NCBI RefSeq assembly: GCF_000003605.2
Contig: NW_003125430.1
Coordinates: 1-64,000, forward strand
Source: Saccoglossus kowalevskii
Taxonomy: Eukaryota; Hemichordata; Enteropneusta; Harrimaniidae
Direction: 5' to 3'
Length of the DNA stretch: 64,000 bases
Each line of letters begins with the position of its first letter. Position 1 is the first letter of the stretch. A program made the translations under genes and the position numbers. This document shows, in pieces, positions 27,901-43,275 of this stretch. The notes beneath the pieces are model-generated. The model ran no database searches and was not told the origin of the DNA. It worked only from the letters and a program-made list of their open reading frames with translations.

Positions 27901-30807
27901 CATATTTTTAGTTTATATTGTACAATATTTTTTTAAAAACTCGACGATCAGGTGACTGGTATGCATATAACCTGAATAGAGATACGACTTGCACAGTAAT
28001 AATCAGGTCGTCACGTGATTTTATGTATTTACGTACCATGTTCTATATTTGTGTCGTCTGTAAATACCATGCAACAGTGATCTTAAGCTGATAAGCTGAC
28101 GTCCGCTCATCAGTCTCTCGACTATATAAGTCCATTTATAAATTGAGATTCTAATCTTTGACCCAAATTACAAAATACCACTTCAGAATTATCGTTCGGA
28201 TTCTATCTTGATGTCACCTTGAGGGATGTATAAATATATTGCTGTAAAAATTGTGTAATCCAAACAAGATCGCAGAACTGAATGAATGGTGTCACATGCT
28301 GATTAATTTAAAAATAAAAACATGTGTCGATGTGAAATCGCGCGGAATTATGAAACCGCGCTTTCGAGTGCTGGGAATCCCCTACAATACAATGCCACTT
28401 TATTTTTTTAACCCTTTTCAGGTCAAGTCAATGTAAAAGTAAATGGGCTGGTAGGATAGTTTGAGCACCACAGTAATCGGGACCAACGCTTCGTGTTCAA
28501 CATATTCCCATTAGACGTGTACAACGGAAGTGAAAAATACATTGTTGGTTCACAAGCAATTCAGAATCGCTCTGTTGCGATAATAATATGTACGCTTTTT
28601 CCCATACGCAAGTATTTTTTTGAGTAATTTGTTTTATGTATTTTTGCTGATCCTTGTGTAATCAATCGAATAAAAAAGGTGAACACATATCGAGCACATA
28701 GATTCCCATATCTGTATACCAATTAATCTAACATATGTAATCGTCACAATGAATACGACAGCTGTCGTCATCCCCAAATAATCATATTCGATGTATTTAA
28801 ATGCACATTGTAGAGAATTGTAAAGCAGTGACATCACCACTTGTTGATTTTATCTGGTTTCGGACGATTTGAATAAGCGCATAATTTCTGTCACGTGGAC
28901 AGTGAAATTGACAATCTTGATTTAATTGGTCTAATAATTTATTGCTTGCCAGAAAAAATAAATAAAATATGTATTTAAAAATTTACATTAACCAACACTT
29001 TTAAAACCATTTAATTAAATTCAACTAAATTTATTGTTTGAAACGTATTTTGTACCCATTAATTTACAGTTACATAACCGCCAATCAAAAGAGTAGGACG
29101 ATGACGATGTTTTCTTTTTGTTCAATAATAACAATGCGTGTTGATTTATACGTGTGTCTGCATTGGTATAACACATAATGACATACACTGGACATACATA
29201 CACAAAATATTAACGGTGTTGTATTAGTACACGACGTTAAGTGGTCCTAATTATGTGTCGTTTATATTAGTGTGTAAATGATCTACCTTAATATACATTC
29301 GTGTGGTGACAATTCAAAGTCTTTTATTAGACCCAGATCGTCACACCAACGGAACTGTGTCACTTTAAGCTAGGTAGGCCACATACACGTCATCTGTTTA
29401 TAAATATAATTATAACACCTAAACCTAGACTAAACTAAACTTCATCTTTTTATGCATTATGATATGTAGCCTACAAAGTGTGTTGACCACATTCTCACAA
29501 CGATTGTTCGAACAATGCGTGATACGCACGCTGAACTGCAAACAAACAGATGTCAAAATAAACTGGATGATAATAGAATGGATAAACAACAATTGACCGG
29601 CAGGGGAATACGCTTTTGGTTATCGAAATGACAGATTTGGCATTCAAGTACATTACTCATGTGCATAAAAGAACATTGATTATAGTTGTACATATGTCAC
29701 ATTGAACACCATTACTATACACCTATCCGCTGCGTGTTAATCAACAAAAGACTGTGGCTACATATGAGCCACGTACTGAATATTCTTATAGCCCACGCGG
29801 CTTCATAGAGCGTTACTCGATCATCTGACAAAATTGTTTTATGGAATACAAGTACAGGTTTGTGAACACTCTGTCACAAATGGCTCAACATATTAAATAT
29901 TTGCTTTAAACACAATTGGCAGCCCAACCACGTGACCAATTAATATTTTGAAAGTCAGGTGCACCAGGTCATATTATTTTGTCACCATAGATAATTTGAC
30001 AGCACTCTCGAAATGCTGCCAATGCCCCCCGAAAGCCTATTTATTAAACAGTACAATAACAGAAGGCTTTCAAAATTGTCCTTGACATCCTAAAATAATA
30101 TTTCGATTATTTATCAATGATACTTTCCACTTTGTACCACACAGTATTTATTGGCGAAATCATATTGGTAAATGGAGACCCTGTGTGTGGCTGTGTTATG
30201 GGAGAGTGATAGCAAACTGTGCGCCTAACCAAAAAGGGTTTGAGACAGCATGTCCAGAGCGTCCTTTTTTGTTCTACTCTGTCTGATCAATAAAAGCATA
30301 TATGCAGCACAGACGATAAAAAAAAACCCATGAAGCTTTAATTGAGATAAGTATTATTACATTATGGCACGAGTTACTGGATTAAGACAAAATGAGTAAC
30401 AGCCCATCCGTTGTTATATTCTGACGTTTCAACAAAGCAGACATAAAATATACAAATTCGTGAAATAAATTACAAACGCTTTTATGGAGCTGGTGTATCG
30501 CATGATGAAATAGGAGTTAAACTGACATGGAAATACAAATAATACAGTCTATGCAAATGCTGTAGTACATATTATGTTAGTGAAATACAACCACCCACAA
30601 TATAAGCATGTCAGCATCCTTTATTCAATGTTTTTCTATTACCTCAAACCTTGGCAAATAGAAGTGTACATGGAATCATGGGAAGCAACGGTGTGCATTG
30701 CCGTGTGGTAACTGTTATAAAGGTTATTGACAGGTCATACTTGTTTTCAACTCTGGAAGGACAATTGAAATCTACATGATGTGCCTGTAATTTACATAAC
30801 AAAGGAT
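24970..30807. other. Non-coding, AT-rich
   Basis: No frame beyond 100 codons and none protein-like. I saw no repeats beyond short homopolymers. Confidence 0.55.
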
Positions 30808-31060
30808 GTTTACGAACTGCTGACTCGCCTACGTGAGTGCATGAGACAGCTGCTAGCAAGATCACATTCTGATTGGCTCCTGTGGAAACCCAGGTGGTGT
30901 ACCTGAAACCCTGCTAGTTATGCTCTATAAATAGGCTAGACTGAGGACAGTTTGGGACCACCATTTCAACTGAGTACCATGTGTGTTGCTGCTGCGATAT
31001 TGTGAGAAAAAATTAAAGCCATGAGTTTTAACTTGATATTTTGGTGTGTGTGTATTTCAT
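30808..31060 (+). mobile_element. Possible solo LTR-like promoter/polyadenylation module
   Basis: A consensus TATA box (TATAAATAGG, 30,926-30,935) is followed about 85 bp later by ATTAAA (31,012-31,017) and a GT-rich tract (near 31,042). A promoter this close to a poly(A) signal is the arrangement of an LTR. No second copy and no flanking duplication were found, so an orphan host promoter is also possible. If an LTR, it is an isolated old fragment. Confidence 0.3.
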
Positions 31061-31289
31061 TTCCAGTACTTTTGTCTTGTCTACTCCATTCTAACAATGA
31101 AAGAACCCCCCGTCTAGTGTGAGATTTGCAGGGGCCCTTTTCAATCAATAAGCAGGTCTTACACTGCGACAATGTATATGACGTTATTAGAGATTGTTAG
31201 ACATACACTTTCGCTCAGCAATTTCTGATGGGATAGTCCAGGACCATTTTTTCCATTTTCTAGGGATGGCTTTGAATGTATAATGTTCT

Positions 31290-31460
31290 GCCGAATACAG
31301 TTCTTTCGTCCTTCAGCAACCAGCTAACATCAAATAACCCAATACATATCATGGCTTTTCATTAACAATATACATTAATTTATACCTGTCAAGAATAATT
31401 TATATTATTTTTCACATATAATTTTTTAATTAGACACGCAAATATGTGCATAAACATTAT
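31290..31460. repeat. Dispersed repeat, copy 2
   Basis: This is the partner of the block at 19,021-19,215, with the same order of matching words over about 170 bp. I see no coding-like remnant beside it. Confidence 0.5.
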
Positions 31461-31662
31461 GAAATGAGAGAATAGTCAGATTTTAAGTGTATTGTCGAAC
31501 GCACGACTATTAAGATGTACCAATATGAATAGTCTTACATTGCTCTAATTCGGTCAACGGCCAGTGGAGTAGTAGACTGATAGATGATACTTGTGCCCCG
31601 TTTTTACCTAAACCAGTGGTTCTACGTCTGCAACTGACTTATTTCAACGGAGCCCTACTTGC

Positions 31663-31740
31663 AGGTCGAATCTAGTGATTTGCATGTGCGTCTTGTGTGC
31701 TCATGACCATGGGTTTGAATCATACTAAACGTTTTGCGGT
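31663..31740 (+). repeat. tRNA-derived SINE head
   Basis: The sequence follows a tRNA-derived SINE 5' region: an A-box-like TCTAGTGATTTGCATGTGCG, then CTTGTGTGCTCATGACCATG, then a B-box GGGTTTGAATC at the normal spacing. The rest of the SINE body presumably follows, but its end is not clear. It is diverged and not a functional tRNA. Confidence 0.55.
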
Positions 31741-33030
31741 TCTTACTTGAGAGGTTCTTTTAACAGCATTTCACGGGCCGAAATAAATAATGTCACATCG
31801 CTGAAACGTTCAGGAGAAGGTTAAATATTCCAGAGTAGTCCAATTTGTTTCTAAATCCAGCTTTGATTCAGAACCCCATGAGTGTACTCTTACATATATG
31901 TTACATACTAAATTTCAAAGTTATAGGATTAGTGGTTTTGGAGAAGTAGGTTATAAAGCAAAACAATAAGGGCAAAAGTAACGTGGACCACTAAAGTTCA
32001 CACATATATGATACATATAACAATTCAGCTTTCCCAGACAAAATTTGGTAAAATGTCAAAATTATATTAACGTAACATTTTTGAATATATTTGCAACGAC
32101 AGGGCACGCCCTCAAATGACCAACAGTGCCCTCTATTGGTTTTTGCATATTAATAAGTATGATGCAGCTCGTACAGTGCAAATGTGTCTGAATTCTAAGG
32201 ATTGAGCAAAATGGGTAAAATACTATGATTGGCAGTGTTACTCTTACCTAATCACATGTTTTCACTTTAAACCCAAGACGTCAATAAAAAGGCAGTAAAA
32301 CACATACCCTATAGAGTAAGGTAAATGTGTTTTATATAAAGAAGATAAAGCAGGATCTTTTTAATGGCCGGCATGCTCAAAGGGATCATTAATCCATGTA
32401 CTAGCCACAAGACTGATATTTCTAAACTTCACATTTCACGATTTGAGCAGATAGGGTTCCCCTAGTCAAGTGCTACTTGCATTTGACAAGGATGTTAGTA
32501 TGGTATTGAAGAATGCATTCATTGGAAGATATATGTGCATCTTGTTCTTGTGAGAAAAGAAACAGAAGACAAGATTCATTGTAAATTTCACTGTCAAAAT
32601 AGTGCACTGTGCAAAAAAAATATTGTCTCTCATAGAAATTATTTCTGTTTTTAATATATTTCAGATGGCTGAATCGTGCAGATTTGTTGTGCAACTGAGT
32701 CTACGCCAGAAGAAACCATAATATCGTGATCAGTATACCAAGTCAGCTCAGAGTTCATTTCTATTTAAAGATGCGGCTAAGTCTTTTGCCGTGACATGTT
32801 ATTGAATGTATGTAACAAATCGGGCTACAGAGCATATGCATCTTCGTAGAGCACCTGTCGTCATAGTGGTTCAGCCACTCGTTTCATTTTCTAAACAGAT
32901 TCAGCAAAAAACCCTTGATACTTATGGGGAAGAGAACTTTGCGATGAAATTTGGTGCACAGTATATCAATATGACAGCACTCAAGTGCCTTGGTGAGGGG
33001 TTGGACTTGAGAAGCATTGTCTGGTAGCAA
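31741..33030. other. Repeat-like non-coding island
   Basis: Contains AAATTTCAAAGTTATAGGAT near 31,911-31,930 and CAGTGCCCTCTATTGG near 32,123-32,138, sequences of the kind found in dispersed repeats of marine invertebrates. No element boundaries are visible. Confidence 0.35.
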
Positions 33031-36000
33031 AGTAATCGCCTTAGTTGGAAGTGAAAAATGTGCTCTCTTTCTTAATACTTCGAGAGATTTAGAAGTGCTG
33101 AATTATGTAGCATTTAAGGCTATGACACGTTTATAAAAGAAAGTTAGCAGTCACGTTACTTTTGCCATCATTTTTGTTTTGGTGAATAATAACCAAAAGT
33201 CTTCTTTCAAAGTTCATGGGTGTTTAACTTTAAATTTTGCATATACCATTTGAAACAGTACGAACACGGAATTATAACCGGTTGCATGACTGTGCCAACA
33301 TTTTGTTTTCACGAGAAATACCTGTAATTCTTAAATAATCTTCTTCACATAAAGTTTTTGGCCAAATGACACTATATTTGATATGAAACATGACAAAATA
33401 CTAATAAAGTTTGACCTCCGCAATGGAAGAGACTTTCGCAGCCTTATCGGATTAACAAAGTAGGAAATGGTTAAAATGAATTTACGTCAACCACTAGGTG
33501 CATTGATATCACAACTTGCTTGTAGCATTTGTGCATTGCAATTTGACAAAATTATCGATGTTACTCGCATAATTTGGTTGTTACATCAGACTAAGTGAAA
33601 ATCAGAAAGCACTCAAATGCCCTTTTGCTTTAAACGTCTGACCTGAACTTGTGTAAAGTATACGTTAATTGTGGTAAAAATATATCATATTTTGCAACTA
33701 TTACTATGTCCATTTGAGCCAATAAGTCAATGTTTCGTGCAAAGCTAATTGCAGCTTTAATTTGCTTTTGTCTTTTATTTTAGTGAATTGCATACAGAAT
33801 AAACGATGTCAGAGCTTGAGTGTGTATTGTTTCAATATCCACGAAAGTTGAATTCTAACGTGGGAAAAATAATACTCAGCCTGTGCGTCTTAATTAAAAA
33901 TAATTAATTATACAAAAATGAATGCACGTATCACCACATATGCATTTTGTACTATATTCTATTTGACACCGTTTTTCAGGAATTGTAAATTCACTTTTGG
34001 ATTCCGATCTTTTCGGAGTCTGCTTAACGTTGAGTATCGGCATTCTTTGACTAAGGTGGTGCTTTATATATATAGTAAATACATCAATGTAAAGATTTCA
34101 GAATACAATGGATCTGTTTTCGATCTACGGGAAGAAGTCAATAGGTACATCGAAGCCCATGCGAGTACAATCACCAATAAAATTATAGAAGACAACACCA
34201 TATGATCGAAGTTTGTCAATTCTGATAACTGCAGGCAAGTTCGCTGATACAGACTCCCAATCACTAAAATCAATCACTTGTACCCGACATATTCGGAATA
34301 TTCGATATTCGCCATAATACTTATGTCGCCATTGCGTGGCTGTAATGTGCTTCTCCAGTCGTAGACGCACACTTTTTTATTCAATTTTTATTTCTGAAAG
34401 CATCTATGGATTCGATCCATGGAACATCACGACCGACGCAACACGCGGTGAGGGACCTTTTGTTGTCATTTTGTTGTCATTGACGCTTGTTTCATTCCTC
34501 CCTCGTGTGTTGTCTGTCGATTTAGAATTTTACGGTCATCCCGCGAGGGTGATTTCTTCCCGTCTCGGTATTAAAAGCAAAAGGTCGTTTCACTTTTGAC
34601 GCCATATGCCCCATTAAAGAGTGATAAACACTATCTTATTAGTAATCTGCAGTATAATGAGCCAACACGCCCTGCCAACGTATGGCGGGCAGTGTACTGT
34701 GAGGTTATTTTTCACACGTGCTTCGGAAGTGACGTTATCGGCACAGCTGTCTCACGTTGTGGAACGTCCTAATAAGACTGAGATAATTATCCTTAAAATG
34801 TTCAAGTTTGATGCATACATAAACATTTGGATGGTAAAACTCTTTTTCCATTAAATATAAAGTAAGTAGAAATAGTGGGTAATTAACTGTAATTAGTATT
34901 TTTGTCTTGTTTTGAGTGTGTGTCGCTTATGATTGGTTGACGCGTGGATATAACGGATATGTGTAATGTATCGACATCTGTACAAAGGAGAAACCAATGC
35001 TTTATGATTCTTATTCTCTTCTTTATTATTATTTGCTAAACGTTACTACGCCATGTATACATTTTGCAATGAATCAAATGCAAATTTGATATGAAATACA
35101 GGTATATGTAACTATAAGATGATTGATTGAAAGAGCGAAGTAGTGAATTTCATATTGCGATCAGTGTCAATGCCATAATAGATACATTTCAAAAAATGCA
35201 TTCAACAATAATACTAGCAATACTAGATGTATGAATAAATTAGAAAAGGCGGCAGCTTAGCAAATGCAACAGGGGTGTGGAGGCATATTTGAGATTCTCT
35301 GCATAAATACCGTAATCTTTCCTACAAGTCTTTTCATCTGATAATTATTTTTTTTTTGGCAGAATGGATTTCGTCTTTACACGTATTTTTTCAAAACTAT
35401 AGGCAAGTTTATAGTTAGGACACGTGCCATAATACTCACAATGTAATTCAGTAAGACCACAAAATGACTTTACAGGCGCACAAAGACATTGTCAATACAA
35501 GTAACACCATTGATGAAAGTTGGCAAGAAAATTCTGATGCTGTTCATTCTATAAATTGCCTATAATAAAAGAAACTTTTTAGTTTTCTTGATTCTTTTTT
35601 TTCTTGATTTCTTTTTTGATTTTTACGTATCATTTCCTCATGATTCATGATAAATCACAAATTGTAATTCTGCTAGCCTGAGAGTAGATGTGCATAGATG
35701 ATACTACCTAGTATGTAGTTAGTACTACAAGTCCAAATGTTACGAAAAATCATTATGCTAGCTAGTTAATTTAACTAGACCAAGATTGCACTATGACGTC
35801 CCTTGTGAACAGAAAATATCACTAACCCTGACCACTTATGAGATATCAGATCGAGAATATAAAATAGTATTCGTATAGAGAAGTATCATTTGTACATGTC
35901 AGTTTGTTTTCAATAACTTGTTTCACGTCAAAAAGCCATAACTGATGAGCGTTTTGCTTGCATAGAACGACATAGGCTTGTAGTATATACACTCACATAA

Positions 36001-39000
36001 CGCATGTTAAAACACGCAGACGACACACCCCATCGCAAATAAATTTGATACAAGCGACATTTGAAATATTTTATTTCAGTTCGTTTCCATTACTGTGTTT
36101 TATTTTGAAAATAAAATAGATAGTACAGATATGTTGTACCCACTAATAAATCATACATACTACAATTACCTGTCTCGTATACAAAAGATGCAGCTATATA
36201 AATTGTATCTACGATATCATTATGCAAATACTTTTAGTCAAAACTGTCAGTTAATTTATGAATTCATAATTACACCACTGTCGCATAAAATATAAGAATA
36301 TAAGAATGTTTTGTTAACATAACTGATGAAAAACTCGCGTATAGTTCAAATTTCGGTATTGAACTTTTAAATTAAAATTTAGTTATATTAATATTTTATT
36401 AACTGTCATTTAAATGTCACACTTAATTAGTTTTGAATATCAAAAATAGATATTTAAAAAATAACAATTTAATTAAAGTAGCTCAAACATGCAGGAGTTA
36501 TAATGGTGGTAAATAACATGAAATCAAGTGGGTCGTTTGACCCACCTCATGGGATGTCTTGTTTTAGAAATCTGAAAGTCGATTACTCTGATGTCAATCA
36601 TAATAAATTGATTAAAACAGTTTGTAATATAGAAAAAAAATGATGATTATATTAGATGTCCCTTAATAAAATTCTAATAGCGGTTTGAAATGCGTAGTAT
36701 ACGTGATATGAGTCACCGCTGGTTGTACAAGTTCAAATGACGTTGATGTTGATGTGTTTTACCATTACACGAATTACGATTTCTCGGAAGTGTTCCATCT
36801 GGTTATACCAACACTGTGTGCGTCCGACAAATGAAACACGTTTTCCATAATTTACGAAACCTTCGTCAACTTTCATAGACAACGTGGATATCAACATTAC
36901 AAAATCAACATGACCCGGAACTGAATATCAGCTTAAATCTCTATATCTTCTAATCACCTGAAGAAAATCAATGTCATTCGCCCGACCCCCCCCCCCACCT
37001 CCTGCCTAATTGCTTACACGATAACTAAACAATCAGATAACCTGGAGCTTGTCCATTACATCTGTCACATGTGGCCTCTGTAAAGATATCAAAACACTCG
37101 TGACGTCATAACCCGTGGCCTGCAAACATTGTACTTTTACTTCAGTACGTTGACATTGATAATATCAAATTATAAAAATACTGCTGCCTAATGAGCCATA
37201 TCCGTGGTTTCTGGGCATTGCGATATCCAGTCCTGTATAATCTATGTAATATGATGACTAATATTCTTCGGGACATTTAACGCAACGCCACTCAGTAAAT
37301 TATACACGAGTACGATTCCATAGAATACCCTCTAACACGTTCAGTGATGTAAGCTTGGGAAAAAAATTATATGGAAAGAGGTCATCTTTCATTAGAAATA
37401 ATATTGTTATAGATGATACATCTAATGTATTCACGTGTCGTTGTTTGTGTAACTATGTTCACAGTCGTCTTCGCATCAGACATCTTTCATTTTGAACTGT
37501 CATGTGATGTCGTCCGCAGGCATGCGCAGTTCCGCAAAAGTCGTGAGCAAGTTGCTTTCGTCCAGCGCACACTGTGAGGATTTTTCCACGAGTGGCAGAA
37601 ATTATCAAACATGTTGGATATTTTGCTTTATGCCCCGAACAGCGGGAATCAGGCCCAAAACAAGCTCGCATACTACAGAAACATGCTCAAGCAAACGGCC
37701 ATGAATGAGTTGTTGCTGAGCAAGATGCTGATGTGCGCGCCAGGCTTTACACGCGCTATCACCTAGCGCATAATACAATACGTTTTGTTAGAAATATCCA
37801 ACCCGCGCCCTCTAACTAGACTAATTATTGATGAGTCATTTTTTTTTGTAAATACGATTCCAACACAAAACATCTCATTTAAGTGTATTGTTTTACCCAT
37901 AATGCAATATCAATTATTAGTAAATAATATCACACTTGTTCAAAAGAGGATCTGCCAAGTTGTGTGTTTGTTTTTTTAAGTATCTCTGTACGATCAGCTG
38001 GGCTGCTCACCCCTAATTAACATAATTGATTAAACACACCACTTAGTATTAACATACACCGCTAATGGCTTGACATTGACCCACCGCATTAATGGATTGA
38101 ATTTAATGATCAATTAAATTTGCAATATTCCAATTATATATAATCATGCTTGTTATAGTTTCGTATTTTCTTTTCCTGTTTTTTAACATTGAACATGATA
38201 TTCCAAATGCTGTACAACATGTTCGTTTGTATAAATATGTTGGTGACAGTCTTCATTGAAATACATATTCCATACTCCCAATAGCATCAGTTCTATCCTT
38301 GTATCCGAGCCCTAATTCAGTGCGGTATTTCCGCTTATTCAATAAGAATAGATATTGATGTTTAAATTACAATGTGCGGTTTTAATCCACACAAAAAAGC
38401 GTTTCATTTATAATGACACACAAAAGACAGCGAATCTCACTAAGCGCGTTAACACAATATACACCTAAATCGTTATCAATGTGTGCCTAAATACATTGCG
38501 GGGTATTGAACTGGAAGAAAACAATATGGTCGACACGTTCTGTTAGCGTATATAGCGTACAATGATGTATGTGAGGTGTTTGACCCCATGAAATGTACAT
38601 TATTATCTGTTCATCTTGCATTCCAACTACCCACTCCCAGTACCTTCGCAACGGCATTATACATATACATTAACAAAAGTGTTGAAAAAGTGGAAATTTC
38701 ATTTAAAATGCCCTTGCTATTGCAATGTTCCTGCTGTCGAAACTATCGGACGGAAATTCAAGAGAAATTATGGGAAATGAACGTACAATGGCTTTAATCT
38801 TCCAAGTAATGAGCCGCCGCTTAGGGATCCTATTAGACGGCCATATAACAACTCCGAGATTCGCCTCGTCTAATTTCTGTGACAGCTTAATTTTGCGCGC
38901 GACATCTCATTATTTGTGTCTTGACATTTAATTTCGTCACACGCATTAGCAACACCATTCGTTTCAACAAATTTCCTTCATAATAAAGAGTTTTGTTCGA

Positions 39001-42000
39001 ACGATGGTCGCTTTCCAATAAATGGAACCGACATGCCATGCCTACGTATACCCACTTGGTGCTAATAAGCGGTCGTCTCGAGATTTGAATTTGAGCGAGA
39101 TAAAAGAAACTATATAGGCGGTACAGTGTACGTGTTTACTTCTCAAATCGACTTGTTAACTAATCCGTCTTTAGTGAATGCAGACTAATCAATGCGGATT
39201 AGAACATAGCCAGAGATTTGTCGGGGCTAGACACCATTCCGGGGCTATTCTACCCATCTAATTCCACTAAACTATAAAAAAAGAAACTTGTGTTTCGATT
39301 TTTGTCGATTAGTAGATGTTTGCAGCCGTCGTGTCTGTGACGTCCATATTTAACCCCATGTACATTGACGATGCGATACAGGGACCAGGTAACACGAAAG
39401 CTATATAAGTTGACATCTACGTTAATTCGTTTGAGTGGCCTAAATTATTATGTGCGCCGCACAACATTACTGCAACATAATGGTTTATTTGGAAAGCTGT
39501 CACCCTGTATCGACAGTTCATCTGAGTTAACAATAAAATCGAGATTTAACTGAGGTGTGCATTTAATGAGAAAAAACATAACTTAACGCACGAAATTGTT
39601 TGCTGCTATTTGTCATATATAATCATTTACCAGATGATACCAGATGTTGTATTAAGTATTATTTTAACGTAATCATAGTCACAGCACGTGAAACAGACCA
39701 AATGGGGATAACGTCCATAGAAGATAAAACACAATTGTTATCCCAACTGCGGCATTGGTTCGTTCTGAATTTCAAGAAAATGTATTGCCTGTACAAAACC
39801 CTGGTGGAATTATTGTTACACCTCTACAGTACATTGCCTCTAAGGTAGATTTTGCTCACTCATTTATATTGTCAGAATCGAATGTACCATGAATAATTCA
39901 TCGAATGACGTAATCAATAATGACGTCACTTGAAACAAACGTTATACAATTACGCACAGGTACAGTTATAATGGACCATATCTAAAAAAAACAATGAAAT
40001 GCAATTTCAATCATATGAAACGTGTCCAAATCTGCCATGATACTGTTTCCATAACTACCAGATATGAGCATATTGTCACAATACAATGTGACATGACGTG
40101 TCCTATATAATGTGAGATATAATGCGATACGTATCGTGTTCGTGTTGATGAAGATATACCAACGGGCGTCACAGAGAGATTGCTAGAAGAGATCAGTCCA
40201 ATGTAATGGAGCTATAGACGGAAGGCACTTACCATTTATAGGTCCATTTATAGTATGCGTCATCTCATTTTATGGTATAATTAAGTATTTTCTGTGTATT
40301 CAATAAATAAAAAAAAACATAACTGATATGTTCGGCCTTCAGGTAAAGAATCAATTAATTACGGGTCTACCTTGAACACACAATGTCTTCCGCGGATTTC
40401 GTCTTTTGTTCAATTGTGTATTTATAAAAAAATATGGCCCTGACATATAGGGTAACGCTATAAGTCAATATTTACGTTTATTAGCGCGTCTAGACGTGTT
40501 GTTATGACACTCGGGACCATTTATTACATTTGTTTGTATTTGAGTGGGAAGGGTTGTCCGTGGTCGTGGCTTCTGCTTGAGCGTGATGCTTATAATGCTT
40601 GGCTGAAATACGGGATATTACATTATAATTTCATTTATCGGTCGGTACCACGTCTTGTTCAGTTACGATAAGTAGGCAGTGCTTGGGGAAAATGCACGAA
40701 CAAGCTTTCGCGTGAATCAAACAATATCTAACGTTTGGCCATATTTATAATTTGTTATAAAATCGCTTAATGTAACAAACCCAGTATGTTCCGCTCACGC
40801 TAAAAAGAAATTATGATCAATTTCATTTGCAGAATTACTTATGAGTCTGTCGGCGTGCCACTAAACACATATGGTCGATTTGTTATTTCTTCGGGAATTA
40901 TAATTAACATCAAGGAATCAGCACTGCCTAACATTACGCGCAGACTGTGGCTGCCTCTCGACGATTATTGCGCACTCCCCCCCCCCCCCTTGTCCTGTTA
41001 TCGCACAGTAATGAGCATCTTGGGATCATCGATTTCCTAATTAATGGATGAAAAATAAATAGATAAAACAACGGGAATAAATTACAGCTGTAACGACAGA
41101 CAGCTCAACTATGCTACTGTGTAGTGCATACACACATACAAAAGTTTGGTCGTTGTGATAAGCTTTGTTTTATATGCTGATTCCAATTCCAACTTTTATA
41201 ACGGTTAGATTTATATGAATCGAGAAGAAATTTCGGGTATCACAAAAAAAAAATATTGCGTGGGCGTTGAGCAATTATATTTTTGTATGCATCTATGCTT
41301 GCGTTAACCCCGATCCAGGTACTACCACGCTTCGTAGATTCGAAGTGTTGATATGGATATTCGCTTGTAGGTTTAAATCACATAAGTACCTTTGAAATGA
41401 AACCACTACATCTGTTTCACCAAGGGAAATAAAAACGTCATTATACCTCATTATCCTTAAATAAAAAAAAGTAGTGGCTCACTTGAGGGTATAGCTACTG
41501 ACGTCATCTCCGGGAGCCACATGTGGGTTTATTTAGATGACATTTGAGAGTGGCAGCCCACCAAAGTGGGGTCCATGCCTTAACAGCCGTTATTACCCAA
41601 ATAACAAACAGAATTAGTTCGGAGGTAACTGCGTCCATTCCTAGAGTCATTGCATCACCTAGGATTACTTTCTTTTTTCTTCCATTAAAAGAACATAATG
41701 TAATCACCTCCTAGATAAAGAAGTGAAGTTAAACCGAAATTAAAACGTTTTATAAAAAGAATGTAAACGTTAATTTCAAATGCTAATATTCCTACAGAGT
41801 TATTTAAATGCGACGAATCAGTCTCGTGAATAAGCGAACATAGAAGACAAGAGGGTGGGTCACGTGATATCTATGAGTTATTCTTTTCTATAAGCTCACA
41901 TTTTCACATAAATCCCTTCCCCGACTATTGGGTCAAAATTTGGTGTATGTAAAAATATTCTTTGCATTTGTTTGTTTGCTCAGCGGGATGAATCCTGAAC

Positions 42001-43275
42001 AGTCAGTCGTAACGATCACATCAAGCGTAGTCTAGTGCACCGGTATTTTCTGATCTAAACGTTAGAACAGTGAATGTCTATTCAATTTAAATCCCTATTT
42101 GTACAACAAATTCACTAAACACTAGATTTTCTACATTTGATTACACATAACATGATTGTCATCATCTAAAACAAACCATATATTGTCAAGAAAAAGAACA
42201 TGATTAAATCGAATCGGCAAATTGTTTAAACGAATACACTTCACTCCAATTTCTTTCAGCTCCATTTTATTCAGAACAATGTGGATGCACAAACCGACTC
42301 AATGGCGCGTATGAAAAAACACTGCAATTCAATACTACTTAACGAGTCACGTAATAAAGCACACAATTCCATCAGGCGATCTTATTAAATATCACCTATA
42401 GTCCGTCTACGTATACTGTACCTAAAGGACAAATATGCCAGACATATGCACGTAATGAGAGTCCCAAAAGCATATAACATTGTACTTATTATTTTATACT
42501 CAAGGCACTGGTCCATGAAACGTTCTGACTCGGGTCGTTCTTTGATAGCATAACCTCTATTTTTCGTGTGTATTATCACTAATGAGTAATGATAAAGATA
42601 ATCCAGCTTAGACAATTTTATTGGCGTTTGCGAATATTGAAAAGTTTCTTACGCAGAGTGTCTGGTTTCATTAGAGGGCTTACATCCCGTCATATATAAA
42701 TAACGACATTAATTGTCCATATTCTTTCGTGCCTAATGAGACAACTTACCGCAATGACTACTTAGATAATCGAAGCTAACAGTTCCCAAGCGTGCGTAAG
42801 TCGAACCTCAGACATCATTACGTAAAGCGCTGCAAACAAGGCTCGAAACAATGCGTGTAACTGAAGCGTGAAATATAAATTTGTTTGCAAGCATTGTGAA
42901 TATTAAAAGTTATAAAACGCGCCCAGGATATTACAGATGCTGGGCGCTTGATGACTTTAAGGGATTTGCAGTAGGTATTTGTGGCGTAAATATAGTTCCA
43001 GGCCACCGATATTACCAAGAAACGTGGTTCCAACTGAAGACAGATAAGTCCATGTGTTCGCCATGGGGATTTTTTCATCGTCCGATTCCCCGTGAGCATA
43101 CGCTGCAATCCCACATATGATTCTTCTATGATTCAACGACAATATGATATGCACTAGTAAGGCTCAGATAATTTTGCCTTCGATATCTATATGCGCGGAT
43201 ATCCCCTTCACAATTTCAAATTCGCAAAGATCGCTGCTTATATATTAGCGCGTTTGGCGCGTCCAGTTTAAAACT
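33031..43275. other. Non-coding, AT-rich, with poly(C) tracts
   Basis: C-runs of 11-12 lie at 36,986-36,996 and 40,977-40,988. Two stretches, 37,455-37,770 (GC-rich) and 41,495-41,715 (minus strand, exon-like), deserve a homology search but are not supported as genes. Confidence 0.5.
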
